A stretch of 8,892 nt of DNA from JAPLKX01 sp035530195 (lineage in GTDB: Bacteria > Hydrogenedentota > Hydrogenedentia > Hydrogenedentales > SLHB01). Both the position numbers and the translations under genes were made by a program. Below are positions 1-6,943 of this stretch, piece after piece (within the stretch, counting starts at the first letter, position 1; the number at the start of each line of letters is the position of its first letter). Under the pieces are notes generated by a model, which searched no databases, was not told the origin of the DNA, and was given only the letters and a program-made list of their open reading frames with translations. The stretch is from the NCBI GenBank assembly GCA_035530195.1, contig DATKVG010000082.1:1-8892 (forward strand), written 5' to 3'.

Positions 1-397
1 GCTTGGTGGTTTTGATGGGCCGTTTTTGCGGCAACTCGACGGGCTTGGACTCGACGCGCTCCAGCTTCTTTTGAAGCAGCAGAACCCCGTGATCCACGAA
101 GTAGTCCTGCTCTTCCTGGACGCGGACGATCTCGCCTTCGAGCGGGGGCGCGAGCGGGACAGAGAAGTCTTCGTCACGCATCATTTGGAAGCAGAGGATG
201 CACCCGGCGGGGATCACATCGAGCATTCGAATCTTGACGCCGGCGGGGCTAACGTCCATGACGACGCCGTAGTAGCGCGTGTCGGGGCTCTGTTTGAGCC
301 AGGCGACGCATGGGCGGCAGGTCGGGGTCCGGCTGACGCGTCGTTTTCCCCGGTGAAGCGAGAGCATGTCCTGGGAGAAAAACATTTCGTCCGCCAC
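1..397 (-). CDS. PilZ-domain protein (c-di-GMP receptor type), 3' end outside the window
   Basis: This is the N-terminal 132 residues of a small protein whose end lies beyond the left edge. It has the two PilZ signatures for cyclic-di-GMP binding: RxxxR (RRVSR, residues 19-23) and DxSxxG (DVSPAG, residues 48-53), at the usual distance. By family knowledge it should be a cytosolic receptor that changes partner interactions when c-di-GMP binds; the sequence does not show the output. I chose the GTG start at 395-397 because an AAGAGG site lies 9 bases before it and an in-frame TGA lies a few codons upstream. An ATG four codons in (383-385) is the alternative, but it is too far from that site. 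Two CxxC motifs (C27/C30 and C66/C69) are unusual for PilZ and may bind a metal. It follows the hydrolase gene in the same direction but has its own promoter. Confidence 0.83.
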   Translation of the reverse strand, partial: MADEMFFSQDMLSLHRGKRRVSRTPTCRPCVAWLKQSPDTRYYGVVMDVSPAGVKIRMLDVIPAGCILCFQMMRDEDFSVPLAPPLEGEIVRVQEEQDYFVDHGVLLLQKKLERVESKPVELPQKRPIKTTK

Positions 398-475
398 GGG
401 CGAATACCTCTTGTTTGATCACACGATTCCAGTCTTGCCCTTATTTGCAAAAAAAGAAGAATATGTCAAGGACTA

Positions 476-503
476 ATTATACGGGTTTTTGGGACAAATT
501 CAA
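476..503 (-). promoter_or_regulatory. sigma-70-type promoter for the PilZ gene
   Basis: Read on the minus strand, a -35-like TTGAAT (498-503) is followed after 16 bases by a perfect -10 TATAAT (476-481), about 80 bases before the PilZ start. A second possible -35, TTGACA (464-469), has only a poor -10 (AAATAA, 441-446) 17 bases on. The rest of the 398-518 gap shows no terminator, so read-through from the hydrolase gene into PilZ is also possible. Confidence 0.5.
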
Positions 504-518
504 GTGATAATCGAGGAA

Positions 519-1466
519 TTAATGCCGTTTTTGGCAGAACGAGACCGTTTCGTTGATGGCTTGTTCGGCGTCGTAGTCCCAGAATAGGATGTGGTTGGAC
601 CGGTCGAGCCAGACGGTTTTTTGGGTGGCGCAGGGTATTTTTTGGAGTACGTTTTGGGCCGCCTCGGGTGATGCGGCCTGGTCGTTGTGGGAGTGGATGA
701 GGAGCACGGGGCAGTTGATTTTTGCGAGGAGGTCGGGTTTGTTGGCCTGTTTTGCGAGGCCCATGAGCATTTTGACGCTGGATGCGGGGACCCATCGGTA
801 GCTGACGATATGGGGTCGGGCGTCGGGTTTGTTGACCTGGATCATGTGTTGGCCTTTATATAACCAGGGGACGACGGGGCCGCTGAGTTTTGCCCAGGTT
901 TCGGGGTTGAGGCCGTAGTACCAGTGGGTTGTGACGCCGAAGTACGGTGCGGCAAGGACGAGGCCGTTGACCGGGCGTTGGGCCGCGGCGAGTGTGGCGA
1001 GTGTTCCGCCCATGGAGTGGCCGACGAGGACGAGCCGCTTGTGGTTGGGGCGGAGGCGGTCGATTTCATCGAGGACGGCTTTGAGGAGTTGGTCGCCGGA
1101 GACGTTGGCGAGGTTGCGTGGGGATGTTCCGTGGCCGGGGAGCAGCATAACGCGTACGCGGAACCCGCTCTGGGCGAGGCGTTCGGGGAGCCGGCCGAAG
1201 TTGTTGCCACATCCGAGGTAGCCGTGGACGAGCAGGACGGCGCACTCGGCGTTTTCGGGCCCGAGGTCGCGTGGTGCGGCGCCGATTAGCAGTCCTGCGG
1301 AGTCGCGGGGCTGTTGGGCGTCAGAGCGGGCGACAAGCCGTGCGCCGGCGGCATAAGATGCGCCGATTGTTGCCAGAAGGACGGCTGCGGCTGGTGCCGC
1401 AGTCCACTTGAGGGGCCGTAGCCAGTGGGCTTTGAAAGCGGCAGCAATCTGCCGCGCTCGATACAT
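519..1466 (-). CDS. membrane-anchored alpha/beta hydrolase (lysophospholipase/carboxylesterase-like)
   Basis: A 315-residue serine hydrolase. The visible catalytic parts are an oxyanion-region HGYLG (81-85), the nucleophile elbow GHSMGG with Ser151 (149-154), a probable acid Asp262 in HSHNDQ, and a probable base His292 in RSNHILFWD. The order and spacing fit the alpha/beta fold of monoacylglycerol lipase, carboxylesterase and lysophospholipase-like proteins. Residues 21-45 form one hydrophobic segment behind a basic N-terminus (a signal anchor), so the catalytic domain probably sits outside the cytoplasmic membrane. The ATG has GGAG 7 bases upstream, and this site overlaps the last codons of the preceding synthetase gene, whose stop lies 2 bases before the start; translation is probably coupled. 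The context suggests a lipid ester substrate, such as a lysophospholipid or acylglycerol, but substrate cannot be read from the sequence. Confidence 0.85.
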   Translation of the reverse strand: MYRARQIAAAFKAHWLRPLKWTAAPAAAVLLATIGASYAAGARLVARSDAQQPRDSAGLLIGAAPRDLGPENAECAVLLVHGYLGCGNNFGRLPERLAQSGFRVRVMLLPGHGTSPRNLANVSGDQLLKAVLDEIDRLRPNHKRLVLVGHSMGGTLATLAAAQRPVNGLVLAAPYFGVTTHWYYGLNPETWAKLSGPVVPWLYKGQHMIQVNKPDARPHIVSYRWVPASSVKMLMGLAKQANKPDLLAKINCPVLLIHSHNDQAASPEAAQNVLQKIPCATQKTVWLDRSNHILFWDYDAEQAINETVSFCQKRH

Positions 1467-1468
1467 GG

Positions 1469-4400
1469 TTATTCTCCGAGGTCGAGTTTTGCGGCGAGCG
1501 TCTTGACGGCCTTGAGGTCGGTTTTGCCGGTTCCGAGGACCGGAATGGCGTCGACGCGGTAAAAGGCGTTGATACGCGGTTTCCAGAGGTTTGGGAGGTC
1601 GGTACCGTCGAGCCGGTCGATGAGTTCTTCCAACTGTCCGTTGGGGAGTGTGTGTAGGACGACGAGCCGCTCACCACGGGCCTGATCGGGGACGCCGGTG
1701 ACGGCGAGTACCTGTTCGGGGGCCAGGAGCAGTTCGTGGAGTACCTCCTCGACTTTTCCGTGGGGGACCATTTCGCCGGCTATTTTGCTGAACCGTGCAA
1801 GGCGGTCGGTGATGAAGATGAACCCGTCTTCATCGATGGAGACGATGTCGCCGGTCGAGTACCAGCCGTTTTGGAGGACTTTTTCGGTCTTCTCGGGTGC
1901 GTTGAGATAGCCTTTCATGATGTTGACGCCGCGCACTTGGAAGAGCCCGGGTTCGCCGTGCCGGAGAACTTTGGCGGAGTCGGGGTGTACGGTGCGTACG
2001 CTGATTCCGGGCAGCGGGCGGCCGATGCTTCCGCGCTTGTTTCCTCGCTGGTTGATGCCGGGGGCTTTGAAATCGGGTATGCAGACGGCCACGACGGGGC
2101 TGCATTCGGTTGTGCCGTAACCTTCGAGCGGCTCGACGCCGAACTTTTCGCGGAACGCGTCGCGGATCCTGCCGGTGAGCTTTTCGGCGCCGCAGACGAC
2201 GAATTCGAGGCTTTGTAGTTCTTCGCGGCTGCAGCGGCGAATGAAACTCTGGAGGAACGTGGGGGTGGCAATGAGGAACTTGGCCTTGTACTTGTGGATA
2301 AGATCTCCGATGGCTTTGGGTTCGAGCGGGGACGGGTGGAATACGGAGTTGACGCCGCAGATGAGGGGCGCCCAGAGTGTGGCGGTGAACCCAAATGAGT
2401 GGAAGAGCGGGAGAAACGCCATCATGGTGTCGTTTCGTTTGTGGGGGAACACCTGGATGAACTGTGTGACGTTACCGAGCACGTTTCGCTGGGTGAGGAT
2501 GGCGCCTTTTGGTTCGCCCTCGCTGCCGCTGGAGAAGATGATGCAGGCGAGATCCTGCTCGGACCTTCGCCATGGGCTGCCGACGCGCCATTCGATGAGG
2601 CGTTGTGGCGCGAACAGGGCCCAGAGCATGCCGGTGATGCGGTCGATGGGCCGGACGGACTTCATGACGTGTTCGAGCAGGATAGGTTCGCCGGGGACTT
2701 CGACGGGGAGCCGGTCGAGGAAGGCTTTTGCGGTGATGCATTGGGTGATTCCGCATTCGCGCGCGCAACTGGCGATGGTGGTGTTCGTTGCGGTGTAGTT
2801 GAGGTTGACGGGCGTCTTGCCCATCATCTGGAGGGAGATGTTTGCGAGTGCGCCGCCGACGGACGGCGGCAGCAGGAGGCCGACCATCGGCTGGGCGTCA
2901 AGGAGTTTTCTGAGTTTTTTTGCGAGGATGATGCTTCCGGCGAGTGTGCGGAACCTCGAGAGCGGCCCGGATCGGGAGTCGGCGATGCAGAGTTGCCTGG
3001 GATGGCGGCGTGCGTAGCTGATGAAGGCCCGGTGGATGAGCTTGTGTGGGATGCGTCGTTCGAGGAGGTTTTCAGTGCCGAGGTCCTGCACGGCATTACG
3101 GAGTGCGGACGGCGTGGTGTTTGGCGGCATGAGCGCGCCGACCCTGACGGTGACTCGGCGTAGAAACGAGGGCCATTTGAGGAAGAACCGGCCTTCGGAA
3201 TAGCTGAACACGCTTCCCCACATGTTGTCGATGTGGCAGGGGATGATGGGCGCCTGAGCGTTGCGGTTGATTCGCTGGTAGCCTTTTTGGAAGGAGAGCA
3301 ACTCGCCGGTCCGGCTGATACCGCCTTCGGCGAATACGCAGACGAGTTCGCCTCGATCGATCGCCTCGCCGGCCTTGGCGAGGGACGCGGCGAGATCGGC
3401 GGGAGAATCTTCGGCGGCAATTGGGACGAGGTTGACGAATTGTTTCGCCAGCCACATATACCATTTGTCGTAGTAGGCGCGGTACATGAGGAACGAGATA
3501 GGCCGGTCGATGGCGAAGGCGAGGATGCCGGGGTCGGCGAAAGACAGGTGGTTGGAAATGAGCAGGGCGCCGCCGGTGGGCGGGATTTGGTCGGCGCCGA
3601 CGGTGCGTATGCGGTAGAAGGCGTTTCCGACGGTCCAGACGAATGTTCGGACGAGGAAGTAGCGGAGCCCCCAGATGAGGTACAGGTTGACGGCGAGGGT
3701 GAGCAGGCCGGTCATGAGGAAGATTGACCGGGCTTTGATGCCGATCAGGCTCAGCCCCCAGAGCAGTGCGCCGGCAATGAGCATGGCGAGGAACGTGAGG
3801 ACGTTTGCGGTGGCCATGGCACCGCCTTTGGCGATGGCAGGGGCTCGATACTGGACCATGGCGGAGAGGGGTACGTTAAACATGCCGCCGAACGCGCCCA
3901 GGAACACGAGGATGACGACGACGGTGGAGAATGAGAAATCGGGGACGGAGAGGAGGGCGGTCGTGACGGTCATTCCGAGCATGCCGAGGGGTACGAGCCC
4001 GAGCTCGATTTTGCCGCGGGACATGTATCCTGCGGCGAGACTTCCGATGCCGATTCCTGCGGCGAGGCAGGCCTGGAGGATGCTGTTCTGGGTGTTTGAG
4101 AGTGCGAGCGTGATTTTGGAGTAGGTGAGGAGGTTTCCCTGGAGGAACGCGCCGGTAAACCAGAAGTAGCAGTAGCCGATCATGCTCATGAGGAGGATGC
4201 GGTCGCGGTAGATAAAGCTGAAATACTGTCCCATCCCGGCCCATGGGTTGGGGGAGATCTTACGGGCGGGATCGGCGGCGGGCGGTTTTGAGATGCCGTA
4301 GGAAGCGGTGGTGCCGAGGAGAGAAAGCATCGCGAGCAGGATTCCGGCGACGTAGGTGCGTGACCCGAGCCGGTCGTAGAGTGGCCCGGCGACGCCGACG

Positions 4401-4894
4401 CCGGCGATGACGGCGAGTATGGTGCCGAGCGAGAGCACGCCGTTGCCCCAGGATAACCGGCTTTCGGGAAGGATTTCGGGGAGGATGCCGTACTTCGAGG
4501 GGCTGAAGAACGCGCTCTGCGTGGCCATGCAAAACAGGAGCACCCAGAGTGCCCAGGAGGTGCCGAGGAAAAAGGCCGCGGCGCCGAGGACCATAACGGC
4601 TATTTCGATATATTTGGACCAGACCGTGATGGTTTTCTTGCTGTAGCGGTCGGAAAGGCCGCCGAACAGGCCGGGAAAGATGATGAACGGCAGGGCAAAC
4701 ACGATGGTGGCAATGGCAACCATCTTCTGGGTAGCGGCTTCTTCGCCGCCGGGGCCGAGCTGGCCGGCGAACAGGTCGACGAGGAAAAAGATCACGAGGA
4801 ACTTGAACAGGTTGTCGTTGAACGCCCCTTGAAACTGGGTGACAATGAGCGCCCAGAACCCGCTCCTGGAATGTTTGTCCAACCGGGGTGTCAA
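1469..4894 (-). CDS. aas: fused MFS lysophospholipid transporter / acyltransferase / acyl-ACP synthetase (LplT-Aas type)
   Basis: A 1141-residue fusion. Residues 1 to about 420 are an MFS transporter like LplT (GAFNDNLFKF near 23-32, about 12 hydrophobic segments). Residues 430-610 are a PlsC acyltransferase with the H(X4)D motif HLSFAD (His449, Asp454) and an EGG motif (523-525) where E. coli Aas has FPEGR. Residues 640-1141 are an AMP-forming synthetase with the P-loop SSGSEGEPKG (788-797), YGTTE (926-930), YSTGD (1012-1016) and a C-terminal GTGKTD with probable catalytic Lys1124. Known for the family: LplT flips lysophospholipid inward and Aas activates a fatty acid on ACP and re-acylates it, for example 2-acyl-glycerophosphoethanolamine. 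Here all steps are on one inner-membrane protein. The start is TTG; a GGAGG lies 5 bases upstream. It is second in the marR-aas-hydrolase operon. All motifs look intact. Confidence 0.93.
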   Translation of the reverse strand: MTPRLDKHSRSGFWALIVTQFQGAFNDNLFKFLVIFFLVDLFAGQLGPGGEEAATQKMVAIATIVFALPFIIFPGLFGGLSDRYSKKTITVWSKYIEIAVMVLGAAAFFLGTSWALWVLLFCMATQSAFFSPSKYGILPEILPESRLSWGNGVLSLGTILAVIAGVGVAGPLYDRLGSRTYVAGILLAMLSLLGTTASYGISKPPAADPARKISPNPWAGMGQYFSFIYRDRILLMSMIGYCYFWFTGAFLQGNLLTYSKITLALSNTQNSILQACLAAGIGIGSLAAGYMSRGKIELGLVPLGMLGMTVTTALLSVPDFSFSTVVVILVFLGAFGGMFNVPLSAMVQYRAPAIAKGGAMATANVLTFLAMLIAGALLWGLSLIGIKARSIFLMTGLLTLAVNLYLIWGLRYFLVRTFVWTVGNAFYRIRTVGADQIPPTGGALLISNHLSFADPGILAFAIDRPISFLMYRAYYDKWYMWLAKQFVNLVPIAAEDSPADLAASLAKAGEAIDRGELVCVFAEGGISRTGELLSFQKGYQRINRNAQAPIIPCHIDNMWGSVFSYSEGRFFLKWPSFLRRVTVRVGALMPPNTTPSALRNAVQDLGTENLLERRIPHKLIHRAFISYARRHPRQLCIADSRSGPLSRFRTLAGSIILAKKLRKLLDAQPMVGLLLPPSVGGALANISLQMMGKTPVNLNYTATNTTIASCARECGITQCITAKAFLDRLPVEVPGEPILLEHVMKSVRPIDRITGMLWALFAPQRLIEWRVGSPWRRSEQDLACIIFSSGSEGEPKGAILTQRNVLGNVTQFIQVFPHKRNDTMMAFLPLFHSFGFTATLWAPLICGVNSVFHPSPLEPKAIGDLIHKYKAKFLIATPTFLQSFIRRCSREELQSLEFVVCGAEKLTGRIRDAFREKFGVEPLEGYGTTECSPVVAVCIPDFKAPGINQRGNKRGSIGRPLPGISVRTVHPDSAKVLRHGEPGLFQVRGVNIMKGYLNAPEKTEKVLQNGWYSTGDIVSIDEDGFIFITDRLARFSKIAGEMVPHGKVEEVLHELLLAPEQVLAVTGVPDQARGERLVVLHTLPNGQLEELIDRLDGTDLPNLWKPRINAFYRVDAIPVLGTGKTDLKAVKTLAAKLDLGE

Positions 4895-4899
4895 GTTTA

Positions 4900-4909
4900 C
4901 CTCCCTCCT
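4900..4909 (-). promoter_or_regulatory. strong ribosome binding site that fixes the TTG start of the aas fusion
   Basis: The minus strand reads AGGAGGGAGG, then 5 bases (TAAAC), then TTG. There is no ATG or GTG at suitable spacing, and the site fills the 19-base gap after the MarR stop codon. This supports TTG as the true start of the fusion protein. Confidence 0.75.
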
Positions 4910-4913
4910 GAAG

Positions 4914-5381
4914 TTATAGCGTCCGGCTTTTAGCGCGGACTCGTTCGAGCAGGCTGATGAGATCTCGGCATTCGGGTTCGGTCAGGCCGCTCATGACGGA
5001 TTGGAGCGCCTGGCGGTAATGGGGCTCGATTTTGTCGATGAGGCGGCGCCCTTTTACGGTGAGCTCGACGTGATGGATCCGGCGGTTACCGGGTACGATG
5101 ACGCGCTCGATCAGGGCTTTCTCCTGCAGCTTGTCGAGGACGGACGTGATGCTTGCGCGAGTCACGACGAGGCGCTTGCCCAAATCGGACTGGGTGATTT
5201 TCACGTTCTTGTACTTGAGCGAGAACAGGACGTTGAACTGTGCTTCGGTAAGGTCGAACCGGCGGAATAACCGTGCGCCGAGCGCGGCAAGGGTGTTTGC
5301 GGTGTGGACGATGTTGAGCACGGTTTCGTGGCGCAGGTCGGAAAAGGGGATATCGAGGTTGAGTTCGGCGGCGAGCGACAT
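4914..5381 (-). CDS. MarR-family transcriptional regulator
   Basis: A 155-residue protein of typical MarR length. An N-terminal dimerisation helix (about 15-40) is followed by a winged helix-turn-helix: LTEAQFNVLFSL (44-55), TQSDLGKRL (63-71), recognition helix VTRASITSVLDKLQ (73-86), and a wing ending VPGNRRIHHVELTVKG (96-111). The usual DRR of the wing is NRR here. A C-terminal helix (133-151) completes the dimer interface. The ATG has AGGAGG 10 bases upstream. As first gene of the operon with aas and the hydrolase, it probably controls its own operon, perhaps in response to a fatty acid or lysolipid; the ligand is an inference. A palindrome in its promoter is a candidate operator. Confidence 0.9.
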   Translation of the reverse strand: MSLAAELNLDIPFSDLRHETVLNIVHTANTLAALGARLFRRFDLTEAQFNVLFSLKYKNVKITQSDLGKRLVVTRASITSVLDKLQEKALIERVIVPGNRRIHHVELTVKGRRLIDKIEPHYRQALQSVMSGLTEPECRDLISLLERVRAKSRTL

Positions 5382-5403
5382 GGGTTGAATTCCTCCTGGG
5401 GAT

Positions 5404-5433
5404 ATTGTAATGGGGCGTATTGTTAGAAGTCAA
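5404..5433 (-). promoter_or_regulatory. sigma-70-type promoter of the marR-aas-hydrolase operon
   Basis: On the minus strand, TTGACT (-35, 5428-5433), an 18-base spacer and TACAAT (-10, 5404-5409) lie immediately before the AGGAGG and ATG of the MarR gene. The predicted leader is only about 20 bases. No second promoter is visible further down the operon, where the gaps are 19 and 2 bases. Confidence 0.6.
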
Positions 5434-5437
5434 GCAA
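5420..5437. promoter_or_regulatory. candidate MarR operator (imperfect palindrome)
   Basis: TTGTTAGAAGTCAAGCAA is an 18-base imperfect palindrome with 6 of 9 symmetric pairs (TTG..CAA ends and GA..TC centre). It overlaps the -35 box and part of the spacer of the marR promoter. MarR dimers usually bind 16-20 base palindromes and repress by blocking polymerase, so the position fits autorepression. The symmetry alone is weak evidence. Confidence 0.35.
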
Positions 5438-5482
5438 ATTCTTGTTCGGGTGCGCGACGGGTCTATTTTGCGTTTTTTGTCC

Positions 5483-5591
5483 AACCCCTGCCGGGGTTCC
5501 GCACAGGGGGGGCTGTTACCCAGGATAGCGCCGACCCCTCCGGGGTGGGCGCAATCCTGGGCTGACGGCTGGCAAATCCCTTCCGGGATTT
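5483..5591. repeat. three-hairpin intergenic palindromic element
   Basis: Three inverted repeats follow one another. H1 (5483-5498) has a perfect 6-bp stem AACCCC/GGGGTT with loop TGCC. H2 (5519-5561) has CCCAGGAT, GCGCC and ACCCC arms pairing with GGGGT, GGCGC and ATCCTGGG: 18 pairs, one A·A and one G·G mismatch, and loop TCC. H3 (5574-5591) has a perfect 7-bp stem AAATCCC/GGGATTT with loop TTCC. All share a CCC-T-(N)-CC-GGG core. There is no T-run, so none is a classic terminator for either flanking operon, which also diverge from here. It resembles dispersed intergenic palindromes I remember from planctomycete-like genomes (recollection, not a search). Confidence 0.75.
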
Positions 5592-5693
5592 CAAAGTCAT
5601 TGCGGTCTGGTTCTTGTGGGCGGTCTTGGCATTGATCCATGGTTCGCGGCTGGATGGCGCGGGCTGGACAGCAGCGTTTTGTGGCAGGAAGGT

Positions 5694-5722
5694 TTGCGTG
5701 GCGGTGGCGGAACTTGTAGTAT
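5694..5722 (+). promoter_or_regulatory. weak promoter candidate for the dehydratase gene pair
   Basis: TTGCGT (5694-5699), a 17-base spacer and TAGTAT (5717-5722) lie about 30 bases before the first dehydratase ATG. Both boxes are poor matches. A TTGACA at 5733-5738 is a better -35 but leaves no room for a -10 before the start codon. Confidence 0.25.
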
Positions 5723-5752
5723 CGGCAAAGGGTTGACAGACGGGAGGTTGCC

Positions 5753-6943
5753 ATGACGTTCGGCTCGATTGAGGGACTTGCGCCGTTCGATGCGGCGTGT
5801 GCGGAACCGTTTGCGTTGCCGCGTCGTGTGGCGGCTGGTGGTCGTCGTGTGGCGGGCCACATGTGCACGTACACGCCGGAGGAGTTGCTTCACGCGGCGG
5901 GGATGTTGCCGGTCCGTCTTCTGGGTTGGACGGACACGACGCACCGCGCGGACGGGTTGATCCAGACGTATGCGTGCAGTCTTGCGCGTGCGGTGCTGGA
6001 CCTTGGGTTGTCGGGACATCTCGACTTTATTGACACGATGGTGTTTTCACACACGTGCGACACGATACAGAATCTGGCAGACATTTGGCGGCTGAACCTG
6101 CCGGGGATGGAGGTAATCACGCTGTCGACGCCGGTGGACGTGGGGAGCCCGCATGCGGTGCGGTTTTACCGGTCGGAACTGGCGCGTGCGCGCGGGCAGC
6201 TTGAAAAGCGGGTGGGGCCGATTTCGGACGGGGCGATTTTCGCGGCCATCGATTTGTACGCGGCGCACCGGGCGGAGATGCGGCGCCTTTACGCGATCCG
6301 GCGGGAACGCCCGGGGCTGATTGGCGCGAGCGCGGTGCAGACGGTAGCGCTGGCGTCGTTCGTGATGCCGAAAGACGAGCACCTCGAGTTGCTGCGGCGA
6401 CTCGTGGGCGAGCTATCGTCGGGGAGTTCCAAAGGGCCGTCGTCGAGTGTGCCGCGTGTGTTTGTAGCGGGTGCGGCATGCCAGGAGCCGGGATTGCTGG
6501 GCGTGATCGAGGAGGCGGAGTGCGTGGTGGTGGGGGATGATTTGTGTACGGGCGAGCGTGGGTTTTCGATTGAGCGCGTAGACGCGTCCGCATGTGCGGA
6601 CGTTACGGACCCGCTTGAATCGCTTGCGCGGATGTATTTGGTGCGGCGTCCGTGCGCGGCGAAGCATCTGTTGGGTCACAATTATGCGAAGTGGCTGTTG
6701 AAGGCGGTACGGGGCGCTGGAGCGGACGGTGTGGTGCTGTTGTTCACGAAGTTTTGCGACCCGTGGGCGTTCGAGTATCCGGGGCTCCGTGCGGAGTTCA
6801 ATGCGGCGGGGGTTCCGCTGCTGCTGCTCGAGGTGGAGCAGCACATGCCGCCGACGGCGCAGTTCGAGACGCGTGTGGCGGCGTTTGCGGAGATCGTTGG
6901 CGCGGCCAGGACGGACGCGGCCAGGAAGGAGCGTCAGGGATGA
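5753..6943 (+). CDS. 2-hydroxyacyl-CoA dehydratase family (HGD-D) subunit, BcrC/HgdB-like
   Basis: A 396-residue HGD-D family subunit. Family hallmarks are HMCTYTPEELLHAAG (36-50), YACSLAR (73-79), FSHTCDTIQ (98-106), a DDLCTGERGF segment (262-271), and KFCDPWAFEYPGL (333-345) before the last strand LLLLEVEQ. C38, C75, C102, C265 and C335 are in conserved motifs; the likely [4Fe-4S] ligands are among them. The N- and C-terminal halves are joined by a Ser/Gly-rich linker (222-233). Known for the family: two such subunits form an oxygen-sensitive enzyme that uses a low-potential electron from an ATP-driven activator to dehydrate 2-hydroxyacyl-CoA or reduce benzoyl-CoA. The start has GGAGG 5 bases upstream. 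The stop overlaps the next start (ATGA). The substrate is unknown. Confidence 0.87.
   Translation: MTFGSIEGLAPFDAACAEPFALPRRVAAGGRRVAGHMCTYTPEELLHAAGMLPVRLLGWTDTTHRADGLIQTYACSLARAVLDLGLSGHLDFIDTMVFSHTCDTIQNLADIWRLNLPGMEVITLSTPVDVGSPHAVRFYRSELARARGQLEKRVGPISDGAIFAAIDLYAAHRAEMRRLYAIRRERPGLIGASAVQTVALASFVMPKDEHLELLRRLVGELSSGSSKGPSSSVPRVFVAGAACQEPGLLGVIEEAECVVVGDDLCTGERGFSIERVDASACADVTDPLESLARMYLVRRPCAAKHLLGHNYAKWLLKAVRGAGADGVVLLFTKFCDPWAFEYPGLRAEFNAAGVPLLLLEVEQHMPPTAQFETRVAAFAEIVGAARTDAARKERQG
6926..6931 (+). promoter_or_regulatory. ribosome binding site deciding the start of the second dehydratase subunit
   Basis: AAGGAG lies 8 bases before the ATG at 6940-6942, inside the end of the upstream gene. 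The reading frame stays open back to an ATG at 6652, but that start would overlap the first subunit by about 290 bases, has no ribosome site, and adds residues unlike the family. Confidence 0.75.

Larger units (their letters stand above)
5382..5752. other. divergent intergenic region between the marR operon and the dehydratase pair
   Basis: This 371-base gap holds the marR promoter and candidate operator at its left end and three hairpins at 5483-5591. At its right end are a weak promoter candidate and the ribosome site of the dehydratase operon. Between 5592 and 5693 I see nothing recognisable. A 71-codon open frame (5420-5635) spans the hairpins but has no ribosome site and reads like translated palindrome, so I do not call it. 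Confidence 0.7.

Noticed and set aside
26..418. 130-codon plus-strand frame at the left edge
   Set aside because: It is antisense to the PilZ gene, whose two signature motifs on the minus strand settle the coding strand.
2399..3163. 254-codon open frame on the plus strand inside the aas fusion gene
   Set aside because: It is antisense to well-conserved acyltransferase and synthetase codons, has no ribosome site and no recognisable motif. Long antisense frames are expected in GC-rich DNA.
5483..5591. Hairpins as rho-independent terminators
   Set aside because: No T-run follows on either strand, and both flanking operons start here rather than end.
5420..5635. 71-codon plus-strand frame in the divergent gap
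   Set aside because: It is translated palindrome sequence (H1-H3) without a ribosome site.
5086..5874. 262-codon minus-strand frame across the MarR gene, the gap and the start of the dehydratase gene
   Set aside because: It overlaps two real genes in another frame or strand and crosses the hairpin element; its Arg/Pro-rich composition is typical of a shadow frame.
6652..6939. N-terminal extension of the second dehydratase subunit (96 codons)
   Set aside because: It reads out of frame through conserved motifs of the first subunit, has no ribosome site, and the ATG at 6940 has AAGGAG at the right distance and gives normal family length.
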